A DNA stretch of 64,000 bases, taken from NCBI RefSeq assembly GCF_902686445.1, contig NC_062217.1, positions 85,183,758-85,247,757 of the forward strand, written 5' to 3'. This document shows positions 22,560 to 33,952 of the stretch, in pieces. The position numbers and the translations under genes are program-made. Numbering within the stretch: position 1 is the first letter of the stretch; every line of letters begins with the position of its first letter. The notes under the pieces are model-generated. The model ran no database searches and was not told the origin of the DNA. It saw only the letters and a program-made list of their open reading frames with translations. Source of the DNA: Sciurus carolinensis. Its lineage: Eukaryota > Chordata > Mammalia > Rodentia > Sciuridae.

Positions 22560-23365
22560 CATGGTATCAGAGAAGGCTTGCTGAAGTTTAAATAAGAACC
22601 AGAACCTCAACATACTAATATGTTCAGGATACCATTGAAAATCACCCACCATACCAAGAACTGGAAAACTTTAAATTAAGAAAGAAAGAAGATAGTAAGT
22701 GCCAAAACAAAGATGATATTGGAATTTCCTGACAAAGATTTTAAAGCAGCTTTCTTTAAAATTATTACATTTGCAATTGAAACATGAAAAAATAGAAATC
22801 TCAACAAAAAATAGAAGACAAAGAACTAAATGGAAATTTTAGAACTGAAAAATAAATAGCCAAAACAAGAGGTCTGCTGCACAGCAAATGGAGAAGACAG
22901 AGGAGGAAAAAAGAAATCAACTTGAAATTAGAATATAAAATACCCAAATGAGAGAAAATAGACTGAAAAAAAAAATCGGAAAGATCAAGGACATGTGGGA
23001 CTATTTTTAAAAAATTCTAACACTGTTATCAGTATAAGAGGGAAGAAGAGAATGTGACTGAAAAGGTATTTGAAGAAATAAATAAGCTCAAATTTTTCAA
23101 CCAGCAAAATATATTATGTAGAAAGAATTCAGGAAACTTCTCAAACTCTGGACAGTAAAAACAAATTCATCCCAAGACATATCATAACCAAACTTCTGGA
23201 AAATAAAAACAAACTCAGAGGAACATCTTACCTACAGGAGAAAAAAAAGTTAAAATAACAGCAGATTTTTCATCAAAAACCATGAAATTCTGAAAGAAGT
23301 AGCACATTTTTCTAGGACTGAACAAAAAGAACTCAACCCAGAATCTGTATCCAACAAATACTGGC
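22560..23365 (+). mobile_element. Old L1/HAL1 ORF1 relic, sense
   Basis: ATGGAAATTTTAGAACTGAA, GATCAAGGACATGTGGGACT, TTTGAAGAAATAAATAAGCT, CCCAAGACATATCATAACCA and CAACCCAGAATCTGTATCCA reproduce the motif order of the RNA-binding ORF1 region of mammalian L1. No long frame survives. Confidence 0.7.
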
Positions 23366-23682
23366 CCCTTTCATAGGTTGAAAGTTGGCTGTTGTGTATT
23401 TAGACAGCACATCTTCACAGTCATTCAGAGCAAAAATAGGATAAAGAGAATAATAGGGCTTTCTTCTAAATCTGACTTGTTAATTTTTTCAGTAACCCTT
23501 CCCCCAGATGTACATATTTGTTAGAACTGAATCCCATGGCCACAGTAGATTCAAGGATACTGGTAAAGTGAGTATCTGGCATTTTCAATCCAGTAATTTG
23601 GAGACAGGCAAGAAGAATGGGAAACTAATAGAATAGGACATGGCTAGCTCTTACGTTCAGAGAGCTGTCAGTTTAGATCCAG

Positions 23683-23790
23683 AGCCAGGTACCATGGCTT
23701 GCCTGTAGTCCCAGCTATTTGGGAAACTAAGACAGGAGAATTGTTTGGGTGCAATTTGGGCAATCCATCTAAAGAATAAATAAATAAATC
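23683..23790 (+). mobile_element. B1-like (7SL) SINE monomer, sense
   Basis: CAGGTACCATGGCTTGCCTG, AGTCCCAGCTATTTGGGAAA and GACAGGAGAATTGTTTGGGT, with no ID half and an AAATAAATAAATAAAT end. Confidence 0.7.
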
Positions 23791-24494
23791 ATTATATCTA
23801 AATGAGCTTATATATAGTCACTGACAAGAGTAAAATATGACATCATACCTTTAAAAGTCATGCAAATGTTTAGCATACTTATTTTTTGTAACTTTTGGTT
23901 TTGTCATCACAAGAATTTTTGAAAATAACAGAATACCCTCTGAGAGATTGTGTAGATAGCCCAGTGTTTGCTGTTTGTAATCATCTCTTTGTCTTTGTAA
24001 TTAGACATGCAATTAAATATTGAGAATTTGTTCCATTTTTTACACTGTTCTCTGACTACTGGTGAAGCAGTAATGTTCCCTATCTCTAAGGGAAAAATCT
24101 AGAAGGTAGTACAGATTGTAAACTAGTAATTACAAGTATTAGGAGTGTTGTGAAAAGGTGCTGTGGGAATATATACCAAAGAGATTTACTTAGCCCACAC
24201 TTGTGGTTACATAAGTTCTCTGTAAAAAAGTGACTCTAGCCATTATGGTTTTGTCTGTGTTGGTTTTTAAAATGCAGAACAGTTTTATTTTTCTAGTAAT
24301 TGCATGAATACCTTTTGAGAAATTAGAAGAGAAAACCACCAGAAATTGTTTGCCAGATAGGATTTTAAATTGGAACTCTACTCAGAGGAATGTGGTAACA
24401 CTATGATATCAACTTTTGGTCTTTACCAATGTGATTATTTTAAAATGGAATCTTACTTTTACTTTGGATTTGTCTTATGGATGAGGTTGAGCAT

Positions 24495-24526
<32 letters not shown>

Positions 24527-24533
24527 GTTTAAG

Positions 24534-24750
24534 GTGCCAGGCCCGGTGGCACAAAGCTATAATCCTAGTGACTTGGGAGGCTGTGGCAGGAGTATATCAA
24601 GTTCAAACCAGCCCCAGCTATTTAGCAAGGCTCTAAGCAACTTAACAAGACCCTGTCTCAAAATAAAAAGGGCCAAGGATGTGGCTCAGTGGTTAAGCGT
24701 CCCTGGGTTCAATCCCCAGTGTCAAACAAAAAAAAAAAAAAAAAAAAAAG
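24534..24750 (+). mobile_element. B1-ID composite SINE, sense
   Basis: CCAGGCCCGGTGGCACAAAG, ACAAGACCCTGTCTCAAAAT, GGATGTGGCTCAGTGGTTAA, GGGTTCAATCCCCAGTGTC and a pure A tail of over 20 bases, so it is fairly young. A 23-base T run precedes it. Confidence 0.92.
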
Positions 24751-24994
24751 GAAGAAAGAAAAATGTCTTCTTTTCTTGAGTTGTAGGTATTTATATATTA
24801 AGGAATGTTAAAATCCTATTTGAATTTGGGTCCAATTTGAGAAATTTCTATTCTTTTTAATTGATCTGTTTATTCACAAGCCAGTACAGCTATTTTAATA
24901 ATTGGGGCATTTATGATAAAGTCATGTGCCATGTAACTTTTTGGTCAGCAGCACATTATACATGGTGGTTTCATAAAATTATAAGGGAGGTGCC

Positions 24995-25983
24995 TCTGAC
25001 AGGCAATTAATATCCAGAATATACAAAGAACGCAAGAAAACTTAACACCAAAAAAAAAACCCAATCAATAAATGAGCATAAAACTAAGTAGATTTCATCT
25101 TACTCCACTCTTAATGGCAGTTATCAAGAATACAAATAATAATAAATGCTGGTAAGGAGTAGGGGAAAAACGTACGCTCATACATTGTTGGTGGGACTGC
25201 AAATTTGTATGACCACTCTGGAAAGCAGTATGGAGATTCCTGAAAAAAATATGAATAAAATCACGATATGACTCAGCTATCCCACTCCTTGGTATTTATC
25301 CAGAAGAACTAAAATCAGCATACTATAGTGATACAGCCACTTCAATGTTTTATAGCAGCACAGTTCACAATAGCCAAATTATGGAATCATCCTGTCAGTA
25401 GATGGATAGATTAAGAAAACGTGGTATATATACACAATGGAGTTTTAACTCAGCCATAAAGAAGAATGAAGTTTTGGTGTTTGCAGGTAAATGGATGGAA
25501 ATTGAGCACATCCTGCTAAGTGAAATTAAGTCAGACTCAGAAAATCAAGGGTAGAATATTTTCTCTAATATGCGAAGGCTAAAGCAAAATAAGGAAAGGA
25601 AAGTAGAACTGGGGAGAGGTTGGATATCATAAAGATACAGGGAAGATCAGTGGAGTAAAGAAGGAGATTGAGAGTAAAGGAGGAGGGATAAGAAAGGAAA
25701 TAATAGATTGAATTTAACAAAATCACATTTTGTTCCTATATAACTATACCACAGGGAATTTCACCTTTATGTGTGTATGGAAAGCACCAATCAAGGATGG
25801 ATAATGGGTGAGCAAAGGGAGGACCAGTGGGATGTTGGTGTGAGGATTGAGCAGTAGAAGGAAGGGAGGGGAGGAATGGGGATTGAAGTGGAGTGGGTTA
25901 GATGTCATGCATGTATGATTTTGTTGGGATGAACCCAACAGGTATTTATAAATAATTCTCTAATAAAAAATAGGTTTAAAAAA
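24995..25983 (+). mobile_element. Younger L1 3' end, sense, 5'-truncated
   Basis: TACATTGTTGGTGGGACTGC, CTATCCCACTCCTTGGTATT, CACAATGGAGTTTTAACTCA, GTAAATGGATGGAAATTGAG and a purine-rich 3' UTR ending AATAATTCTCTAATAAAAAA. This is the canonical L1 order from the ORF2 C-terminus to the A tail in the sense orientation. The reading frame is broken. Confidence 0.88.
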
Positions 25984-25990
25984 TGATAAG

Positions 25991-26092
25991 GGGGCTGGGG
26001 AGATAGCTCAGTCGGAAGAGTGCTTGCTTTGTAAGCACAAGGCCCTGGGTTCGATCCCCAGCACCGCAAAAAAAAAAAAAAAAAAAAAAAAG
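25991..26092 (+). mobile_element. ID SINE, sense, young
   Basis: GGGGCTGGGGAGATAGCTCA, GGGTTCGATCCCCAGCACCG and a pure A tail of about 24 bases. A and B box positions are intact. It sits directly behind the L1 A tail. Confidence 0.95.
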
Positions 26093-26300
26093 GGAGCAGA
26101 AAAGTTTCTATCACCTAGTAATGTCAGCCATGCTAACATCTTGGTGCAACACATTGGGTACATGGTAGTGATGTTCTGTAAATGAACATACTCTGCTGCC
26201 AGTCAGATGGAGGTATAGCACATACAATTATGTGTAGTACCTAATTCTTGATGATAAATGTTACTGGTTTTATGTACTTACTGTACTATTTGTGCTTCTT

Positions 26301-26488
26301 GAGTGGGGAGGGTATAGTACTAGTGATTGAACCCCAGGGGCACTCTAAGACTGAGTCCCTCCCCCACTTTTTAAAAAATTTTGAGACGGTGGCTCATAAA
26401 TTGCTGAGGCTGGCCTCAAACTTGTGACCCTCCTACCTTAGACTCCAGAGTCTATGAGATTACAGGCATGTGCCACCATGCTTGGCTT
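26301..26488 (-). mobile_element. B1-ID composite SINE, antisense, diverged
   Basis: TAGTGATTGAACCCCAGGGG, GAGGCTGGCCTCAAACTTGT and TTACAGGCATGTGCCACCAT. Confidence 0.85.
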
Positions 26489-27250
26489 GTACTATGCTTT
26501 TTATTATTTTAGAGTCTGCTTATAAACAGTATGCTGTTATACCAGTAACAACCTCATACTTCTCATGCTTATTGCATCTGTTGATTGCATCAAAAGACCA
26601 CATCGTGTGATTTACCCTTATTATTTAGGTTTGTATAAAACATTGTATGATGATGTTCACACAACATCATGGAATTGCCTTCTTCTCAGAACGTATTCCC
26701 ATGGTTAAGCAACACATGACTATACTTTTAAAACATGCGTTTGTATTTGGCATGATCAGTCCTACTTCATTATTCTCCTTACTCAACCTCTTCTTTTTGC
26801 AAGTTTATTTTTTTAACAAATGAACTTTAGAGTCTGTCAAATTATTTTAAAAAATCTTTATTGGGATAAACTTACAGATTAGGGAAAACTGGTCTAGAGA
26901 TGAAGCCTAGTACAGTAAGTGAAAAAGCAAATTTAGGGACAATTGACATTTGAATGATTACTCATCCTATGGAAAAACATTGCTTTACCATTTGTTTACG
27001 TTTTATTTTGTGTGCCTCAGAAGAATGAAAATGTTTTCACTTATGCAAATCTTGCTCATTTCTTATATTTATTAGGAGGAATTTTATATTTTAGGTGACT
27101 TTGTAAGTAAAACTGAAGATCAACTATCATTTTAATGATTGTGTGTATACAGGAAATCTGTTGCTTACCTGGTTTGTAATAGTTGTTCAGTTCATTTTCT
27201 TTGACCAGCAAGAAATAAAGTTATGTAATCTTCAAAAAGTGGTAACATTT

Positions 27251-27455
27251 GTCTGAGTACAGTGGCACACTTCTATAATTTCTGTGGCTTTGGAAACTGA
27301 GACAGGATTGCAAATTTTAGGCCAGCCTCAGCAAATTAGCGAGGCCATACGCAGTTTAATAAGACCATATCTCAAAATAGAAAATAAAAAGGGCTGGGGA
27401 TGTGACTCAGTGGTGAAGTGCCCCTTAGTTAAATCCCCTATACCAACAACAACAA
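27251..27455 (+). mobile_element. B1-ID composite SINE, sense
   Basis: CTGAGTACAGTGGCACACTT, AGGCCAGCCTCAGCAAATTA and GGGGATGTGACTCAGTGGTG. Near-identical GTGGTAACATTTG and GTGATAACATTTG flank it. Confidence 0.9.
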
Positions 27456-27636
27456 TGTGATAACATTTGGTTTCTTTTCAGTTTTTATACCACTAAGGAA
27501 ATGATAAATCTTTTTAGTGTACATTTTGGTAAATAGGAAATGCTGTATAGGACACAGATGGTAATCATAATATCTAACTGCCCCAGGCCCTGTCTGACAA
27601 ATCTAAAATGAGTTAAAACAGTAAGAGAAAAAAGTA

Positions 27637-27851
27637 GGCTGGGTGTGGTGGTGCATGCCCGTAATCCCAGTGGCTCTGGAAGTTGGGGCAGGAGGATCGT
27701 GAGTTCAAAACCAGCCTCAGTGACATCAAGGTACTAAGCAACTCAGACCCTTTCTCTAAATAAAGTACAAAATAGGGCTGGGGATGTGGCTCAGTGGTCA
27801 AGTGCCGCTGAGTTCAGCAGTACCCACCCCCCCAAAAAAAAAAAGAAAAAA
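27637..27851 (+). mobile_element. B1-ID composite SINE, sense
   Basis: GCTGGGTGTGGTGGTGCATG, AAAACCAGCCTCAGTGACAT and GGGGATGTGGCTCAGTGGTC. Confidence 0.9.
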
Positions 27852-28037
27852 ACAATCAAAAACATGTACCCAACTTTAGTAGGAATACTTCTTTAGTGTT
27901 GTAAATTATGCGGGCTTGGGGACTGAGGTAGATATGTTTTGTTTTACTAAGTAAGTAATCATGTTCTCCGATTTTATCAAGAGATTTTAGTCAAAACTGA
28001 ATTTTGAGGCAGTCAACCAACCAACCTATCTACTTTC

Positions 28038-28230
28038 TTTCTGTATTAGGGATTGAATCAGGGGCACTTTGCCACTGAGCTGTACATCTCTAGCCCTTTT
28101 TATTTTGAGACAGGTTCTCGCTAAGTTGTTTTGGTCCTTGCTAAGTTGCTAGGACTGGCTTCAAACCTGCAATCCTCCTGCATCAGCCTCCTGAGCCACT
28201 GGGATAACAGGTGCTCCACTGTACCTGGCA
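28038..28230 (-). mobile_element. B1-ID composite SINE, antisense
   Basis: GTATTAGGGATTGAATCAGG, TTTTGAGACAGGTTCTCGCT and GGGATAACAGGTGCTCCACT. Confidence 0.85.
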
Positions 28231-28334
28231 CAATAAACATTTCTTTAGCATTGCTGCTGTACATCAGGCATTGAGATAAGGAATAAGAATGAGACACAGT
28301 GTAGGAAATACAAGTCCAAACAGATTTTTAGTTT

Positions 28335-28460
28335 AAATCATGTTCACACTTCATATACTAGCTCTGTGACCCTGGGCAAATCATTTAATTATTTTGAACC
28401 TTAGTTTACTTACCTGTGAAATGGAGCTAATAACTTGAAGGGTTGCTATTGTTCTGTATG
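28335..28460 (+). repeat. MIR fragment, sense
   Basis: TAGCTCTGTGACCCTGGGCA, then TTAGTTTACTTACCTGTGAA and ATGGAGCTAATAACTTGAAG match the MIR sense core. Confidence 0.75.
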
Positions 28461-28523
28461 ATTCCATACTTTAGTTCTTCAGTTTAGTAGAGTGGGAAAG
28501 ATAAGTCAATAAGTAATTGAAAA

Positions 28524-28548
28524 AGAGAGAGAGAGAGAGAGAGAGAGA
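28524..28548. repeat. (GA)n microsatellite
   Basis: Uninterrupted GA dinucleotides read directly. Likely length-polymorphic. Confidence 0.95.
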
Positions 28549-28599
28549 TGGTATGGTAAAGTGATAAGGTGTGCCTGAGATGGAAGAGTGAGCAGTGGT

Positions 28600-29095
28600 G
28601 ATATAAAGGAGTATTCTTTTCAGCTTAAAAAGGAACTTCAGAAGGTTTTACAGAGGAGGTTAGTAATCAAAATGAACCCTGAAGATGGATAGCAGAGGGA
28701 CACACTACATGTAAACCTGCTTGACATCTTCAGGAAATTGCAACTTGTTCAGCATAATAAGACTAAAGAGGTAGAGATTACAGCAGACCTATAATGTTTG
28801 CTACCCTGAAGATTTTGGACTTTATTCTGAATGTGACTCAGGTGTTGAAGAGTATTCAAACTATCATATTTGCTGGTGGTAAGGATATGTTAAACTGATA
28901 GTGGGAAGATGCTATAAGCTGTTGCATTTGAGGAAGGCATTGGTAGGGACCGAAGAAGAATTGACAGATTTAAAATAGATTTAGAATCATTAGGACTTTG
29001 TTTGGACATCCAGAAGGAAAGAGTAAATTGTAATTTCCTGACTTGTCAGGGTTAGACTGAAGTGGTTGTTGGATGTATCCATTAAGATAGTAATA
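28600..29095 (+). repeat. Ancient interspersed repeat, family not assigned (copy A)
   Basis: TTTACAGAGGAGGTTAG..., GATTTTGGACTTTATTCTGA and AAGATGCTATAAGCTGTTGC follow an order also seen at 54660-55240. I recognise the pattern as an old mammalian repeat but cannot name the family safely. Confidence 0.45.
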
Positions 29096-29099
29096 TAGC

Positions 29100-29292
29100 A
29101 AGGCATGGCAGCACAAACCTGTAATCCCAGTGACTCCAGAGGTTGAGGTAGGAGGATCAAAGTTCAAAGCCAGCCTCAACAGTTTAATGAGACCCTGTTC
29201 AAAATTATAAAAAATTTAGAAGGACTGAGGATGTGACTCAGTGGTTAAGAACCACTGGGTTCAATGCCTGGTATCAAAAAAAAAAAAAAAAA
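29100..29292 (+). mobile_element. B1-ID composite SINE, sense
   Basis: AAGGCATGGCAGCACAAACC, AGCCAGCCTCAACAGTTTAA, GAGGATGTGACTCAGTGGTT and a pure A tail. AGTAATA flanks both sides. Confidence 0.9.
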
Positions 29293-29444
29293 CAGTAATA
29301 CAAATGGAAAAAGCATAAAAGAGGTAAATAATAAATTATAAATTAATTTTTCTGTGCCTAGTTTAATTTCTTGAGTATTTGGGTATTCAAAGAAAACACT
29401 CTAAAAATTACAGGAGTAAGTTCCTCTACTTTTTTTTTTCCTGT

Positions 29445-29855
29445 TAAAAATAAATTTGTCTGATACATGTTGTCACTCATATGTATAAGCTAAAAAAGTT
29501 GATCTCAAAGAAAATAGTATAGTAATTACTGGAAGTTAGAATGAGGTAGAGGAGAGGGAGAAGAGAGGAACATTGTATAACAGGATCAAAATACTATTAG
29601 ATAGAAGTAAGTTCTGGTGTTTTACACTACAATATGATGACTGTAGTTTACAACAACCTATTATATATTTTATGAAGAACTGGAAAGCAGGAGTTTGAAG
29701 GCTCTAAACACAAAAAAATAATAAATCTATTAGAAGATGGAGATGGAAATGCTAATTACCCTGATTGAGACTATTCCACATCATATGTATGTATTAAATT
29801 ATTGCACTGTACCCCCTAAATATGATTAATATGCATCAATTTTTTAAAAAAGAAA
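29445..29855 (+). mobile_element. L1MA-type L1 3' UTR, sense
   Basis: TACATGTTGTCACTCATATG, TACTGGAAGTTAGAATGAGG, GGAAATGCTAATTACCCTGA and ATTGCACTGTACCCCCTAAA are the ordered blocks of the L1MA-like 3' end. Confidence 0.75.
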
Positions 29856-30192
29856 ATTCATCTTGAGTATGGCCTTCACAAAGAGGTTGGTTGGTAAGGT
29901 GCATCACAGACTAATTATTAAGTTATGAGTATGATAGAAAACAGTTCTATTCATTCTTAAGGTTTCATTAAGCAAAGAGCTAAAGAAAATGTCACAGCTA
30001 TAATTATGTTAATACACTTAAAATTAACAAAGTTCTTAAGTGACTGTAGGGTTAATGATAAAGAATTTGAACTTCATTATTTTAATGTTTTGAAGTTTAT
30101 GAAAATGATATTAAGATGAATATTCAACTTGAATTTAAATTTGTGTACAATATGTTGTAAGTATATTCACTGTTTTTTTTCTTCTATTCTAG

Positions 30193-30219
30193 TTACTATT
30201 TCTGGAAATGAAGAAACTG
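30193..30219 (+). CDS. ZDHHC20: ZDHHC20 exon 2 (27-nt micro-exon), residues 40-49
   Basis: Twenty-seven bases between TTCTATTCTAG and GTAAGG. They complete Phe40, encode TISGNEET and give the first base of Gly49, in the lumenal loop between TM1 and TM2 (human: TIFGNEEN by recall). Both ends are phase 1. Its length is a multiple of three, yet skipping it would join T to GA and make a TGA stop at once, so this micro-exon is needed for a full protein unless another phase-1 exon replaces it. Identification rests on exact phase closure with exons 1 and 3 and on family similarity. Confidence 0.92.
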
Positions 30220-30889
30220 GTAAGGCACTTGTAGTCTTATTTTAAGACTTATGGTATCTTAATTTCTCTCCACATACTTTTTATTTAGTGATAGTACTTT
30301 TGTTTTTCAAAAAGAAAATATGTATCTTTAAATTTTAAGTAATTAAGGGAGATATGTAGTATGTGGTTTGTTCCCACTCAGTTTATTCTCATTTGTATTG
30401 TATAAATTGAAGTAGCCATTATTTTGTAAGGCACCTAGTACTCAAACTTCTTTGTGTAAATTTATGTAGATCTGTGTTGTATGTTCTTCAGAACTCTGTT
30501 TAAATTCTTAATGTGAGTTTTAGTTGAGGGGGGGATTTCTGCTTTCATTATGTCTAAATGTCATTGGTGGTTCTCTTGCTTACACATTTGTTGAAAATAG
30601 CACTTTCCTACTCACAGATATTTAATAAAATAACTAGACTTTAAGTTTGTAAATTGTTAATGAGTCACATAAACAAGGTTTTGCCAAGATCCTTACTTCT
30701 TAGGATATAATCTTTAAATACGTCACCATTATGTATGAGCTTGTAAATGAAGCAGCTCAGACTTCATTCCACATCCATTAAATCAGAATCTGCCTTTTAA
30801 TAAGGTTCCTAAGTGATTTCTGTGCACATGTAATTTTGAGAAATCCTGAATCAGATTATTCAAAAGGGCATATTTTGGGGGAAGGAAAA

Positions 30890-31025
30890 ATAGCAAAATG
30901 AGACAAACATCATTATCCTATGTACATGTATGATTACACAAATGTTGCGACTCTACTTCCTGTACAACAAGAGAAACAACAGTTGTACCCCATTTGTGTA
31001 CAATGAATCAAAATTTTTTAAAAAG
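30890..31025 (+). mobile_element. Short L1-type 3' fragment, sense
   Basis: TATCCTATGTACATGTATGA, TTGTACCCCATTTGTGTACA and an A-rich end. The antisense fragment at 57406-57490 carries the complement of its last block. Confidence 0.6.
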
Positions 31026-31799
31026 GCATATTTTGTTCCTTAAAGATGCAGGCAATGATTCAAGTGAGTATACAAATTAGAAAAAAATAATAATAAATAA
31101 ATTTGTAAATTGTATTATGGGTCAAAGAAATTAAAGTTTTTATAATGACTGATCAAAGAGACAATACCTAGAGGGAAAAAAATCTTTTCTCACAGTTTCA
31201 CCAGAATAAAAGAAAACTTCAGAAATCCATTGAGGATCAGATTTCAAAATAAAAATTTATTTTGACATAGAAAAACCCAGAATTTCTTTTAACAGTTGGA
31301 CAATTTATTCTTATTACTGAAGCTAATCAGATATTAAGCATATAAATCTCAAGTTGCCCCTAAATCTAATTTTTCAGTAATAGAAGAAACAAACTCCATC
31401 TTGGCAGGCCTATCCTTTACATCAGAACTATTTCCTATATGTTGAAAGTACAGATAAGAAAGAGAATTTAGAGTTTCTTATGAAAGAACTTTAATATTAT
31501 TATCTTTTGGGTTATTTTTACCATGTCTCTCAAAGAATCCTCTGATAACTTTTTTGTCTTTTTTTAATTCAGTTACAGGTTGACTTTTGAACCTACACTT
31601 TTTGATCGATAGGTTCAGATTTTTCTTTGAGCTTTAACCTGCTTAGTTAACAAAAATTTTAACCTACATATTATTTGTAACCAATAGCTTACAGCTTATA
31701 CATGTGACCAAGAGTTTACCTATTAACCATCACATGAATTGAACTTGGTTAAAAAGCATTATTTATATAATAAAGAATATTATATTTACTTTGTTATAA

Positions 31800-31885
31800 T
31801 TTAATAACTACCATCTGTTAAATACTTATTATATTCCAAACATTATACTAAGGGCTTATTATCTATTTTTTCATTTAACTGAGAA
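31800..31885 (-). repeat. MIR-like fragment, antisense
   Basis: TTAAATACTTATTATATTCC, then ACTAAGGGCTTATTATCTAT. Weak. Confidence 0.4.
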
Positions 31886-32477
31886 TTAATGTATTTTAAA
31901 GCAACCTGTTTGCTTTATTGCCCTGTAGAGCAGAAATATTCTAAAAGATATTAAATGTTAAAAATATTTCAAGAATCTATTGTTTTGCCTGCTTATCTTA
32001 GTTGTAAGTAAATGCTTGAGAAGTTTTAAGACCTTAGTGTAGCCATTTATCTCAAAGTGATATAGCAGTGTTTAGGTGAGGAATGACAAGCTTGGTTGAA
32101 TTTGGGGGACAGGCAAAAAATAAACTAGATGAAAATAACATTCAGAGTAAGTTGTTAAGTGGTCTCACAGTTGGTGTCACAATAGAGGACTAAGCTCCCT
32201 CATGCTTTTCCAAAGGAAAAACAAATGACACAATGATTTGGAATCCTTTGGGTTCATTATATTTTGGTTTGACCCTAGAGGGTGCTGAAAGCATAAAGAA
32301 ATGCAAATTTGGAGAAGCCAGAATTTTCAGTGTCAATAGTAGTAGAAGTGAATAGAGCACACTTCAAAATAGAAGGAAGTTGTGGCTAGGATTTTATTTT
32401 GGCAGCAGATGTTGGTTCAGGAGTAGAATGATATTTAGATAAGGTTAAAAAAAATTTTTTTTAAAAAGTCAAGAAAC

Positions 32478-32673
32478 AGGCACATTTGGCACAAGCCTGT
32501 AATCCCGCAGCTTGGGAGGCTGTGGCAGGAAGATCGCTAGTTCAAAGCCAACCCCAGGTCCTAAGCAACTCAAGTGAGACCCTGTTTCTAAATAAAATAT
32601 TTTAAAAGGCTGGGAATGTAGCTCAGTGGTTAAGTACCTTTGGGTTCAATTACTGGTACAAAAAAAAAAAAAA
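32478..32673 (+). mobile_element. B1-ID composite SINE, sense
   Basis: GGCACATTTGGCACAAGCCT, TTGGGAGGCTGTGGCAGGAA and GGGAATGTAGCTCAGTGGTT, with an A tail. Confidence 0.88.
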
Positions 32674-32739
32674 TTGTTAATAAAAAGTGGAGGAAAATTT
32701 AGTTTTAGGGATGACTATGAAAAGAACCTTGGATTTTTA

Positions 32740-32910
32740 TCAAACAGATGGTGGGTTTGAATTCTGGCATTATCATTTAGTAACTGATATTGCACAAGAT
32801 ACTCAATTCTCTGAACCTCATTGTCTATATTTGTGAACTCAAAAAATATCTCACAAGACTACTGTGAGGGTTGGAAATAAAACCTACAATATATGCTTTC
32901 TAAGAGGCTT
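32740..32910 (+). repeat. MIR fragment, sense
   Basis: GGTGGGTTTGAATTCTGGCA, CTCAATTCTCTGAACCTCAT and ACTACTGTGAGGGTTGGAAA fit the MIR order. Confidence 0.65.
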
Positions 32911-32989
32911 TTAATAGGTTGGAATGATTATTTGAGTAGCTAAAGTTGAATATAGTGACTGTAAAGTTCCAGAGTTTTTTTAGGATGCA

Positions 32990-33240
32990 TTGGCCATGCA
33001 GATGGAGTTACTTTCCAGGAATTCTCACAGTCCATAGGGAGAAGAAACTAGAGCAACACATTTAGCATTGACCATGGAGATGGAAGCAAGAGAGACAGGA
33101 AGCAAGGAGACCAGTTTTACTTTTGCAGCAATCCAAATAAAATGAGCAGCCTAGGCACTGGCAGTGAAAACAATGAGAAGAAATTGATTTGAAGGAAATT
33201 TTAGGAGCTAGAGTTGGAAATAATTGTACTTGTTATCTAG
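32990..33240 (+). repeat. Ancient interspersed repeat, family not assigned (copy B)
   Basis: GGAGACCAGTTTTACTTTTG, CAGCAATCCAAATAAAATGA and GTGAAAACAATGAGAAGAAA look like the downstream part of the repeat seen at 28600 and 54660. Weak. Confidence 0.35.
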
Positions 33241-33853
33241 GAGATATGGGGAGTCACTTGAGCCCTGGTTCCCTTTATCAGTCAGCTGTGTAACCCCAGG
33301 TTCCAGTCTCTGAAATGAATTAGTACAATTAAAAAAAAAAAAAAAAAGGTTGGGTTCTAACAAGGTTGTCAAGTTTTATCATTTTTTAATTTAAAAAGAA
33401 TGAACATTTTTTTAAAAACCAAAATACAAGGAAAAATAACCTCAGGCTAAAGAAGGTCAGGACTTCAAATTGAATCTGTTAGCTTTATAGTAAAAGCTTT
33501 TTCTAATAAAAGTAGAAAAAGTTAATTTTTCTCACTTAACTGCACAACAGTGAAAACTTTATCACTTCTTAAACTTAAGAAACTCTGATATAGGGAATGC
33601 ACAGGAACTAAGAAGAATTAAGATATTTGGGCAATAATGATAATAGCCAGTGTTTGTTGAGGATTTATTATGTATCAGGCACTACTGTGTCTTTCATACA
33701 TTTGTTCATCAGAATTAGGCAACTAACTATTGAAAGGGGCTTTAATTGAAGTCTAAGCAAATGGATTGGAGAATGCAATGAATTCTGAAAGTAATGGAGA
33801 AGACTTTTGTGGAAGAAATAATATTTGATCTGAACTTTTAAAAAGTATTTTAA

Positions 33854-33952
33854 GGGCTGGGGAGATAGCTCAGTCAGTAGAGTGCTTGCCTTGCAAGCAC
33901 AAGGCCCTGGGTTCGATTCCCAGCACCGCAAAAAAAAAAAAAAAAAAAAAAA
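33854..33952 (+). mobile_element. ID SINE, sense, young
   Basis: GGGCTGGGGAGATAGCTCAG, GGTTCGATTCCCAGCACCGC and a pure A tail of about 20. AAAAAGTATTTTA duplicated on both sides. Confidence 0.95.

Larger units (their letters stand above)
2796..30192 (+). other. ZDHHC20: ZDHHC20 intron 1 (27.4 kb)
   Basis: Donor GTGAGT, acceptor TTCTATTCTAG. The first 250 bases belong to the CpG island. The rest is AT-rich and packed with repeats, listed separately. Stretches where I see nothing assignable: 3564-4246, 4740-5580, 7611-8486, 8581-9055, 9450-11030, 12370-13505, 13817-14290, 14420-15240, 15600-16156, 16373-18020, 21840-22560, 23800-24475, 26490-27250, 27852-28038 and 29856-30192. A candidate cassette exon is at 13506-13565. 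Confidence 0.85.

Noticed and set aside
25991..26092. tRNA-Ala-like gene
   Set aside because: A and B box motifs are present, but the sequence is an ID SINE: a long A tail, many near-identical copies in both orientations and target duplications.
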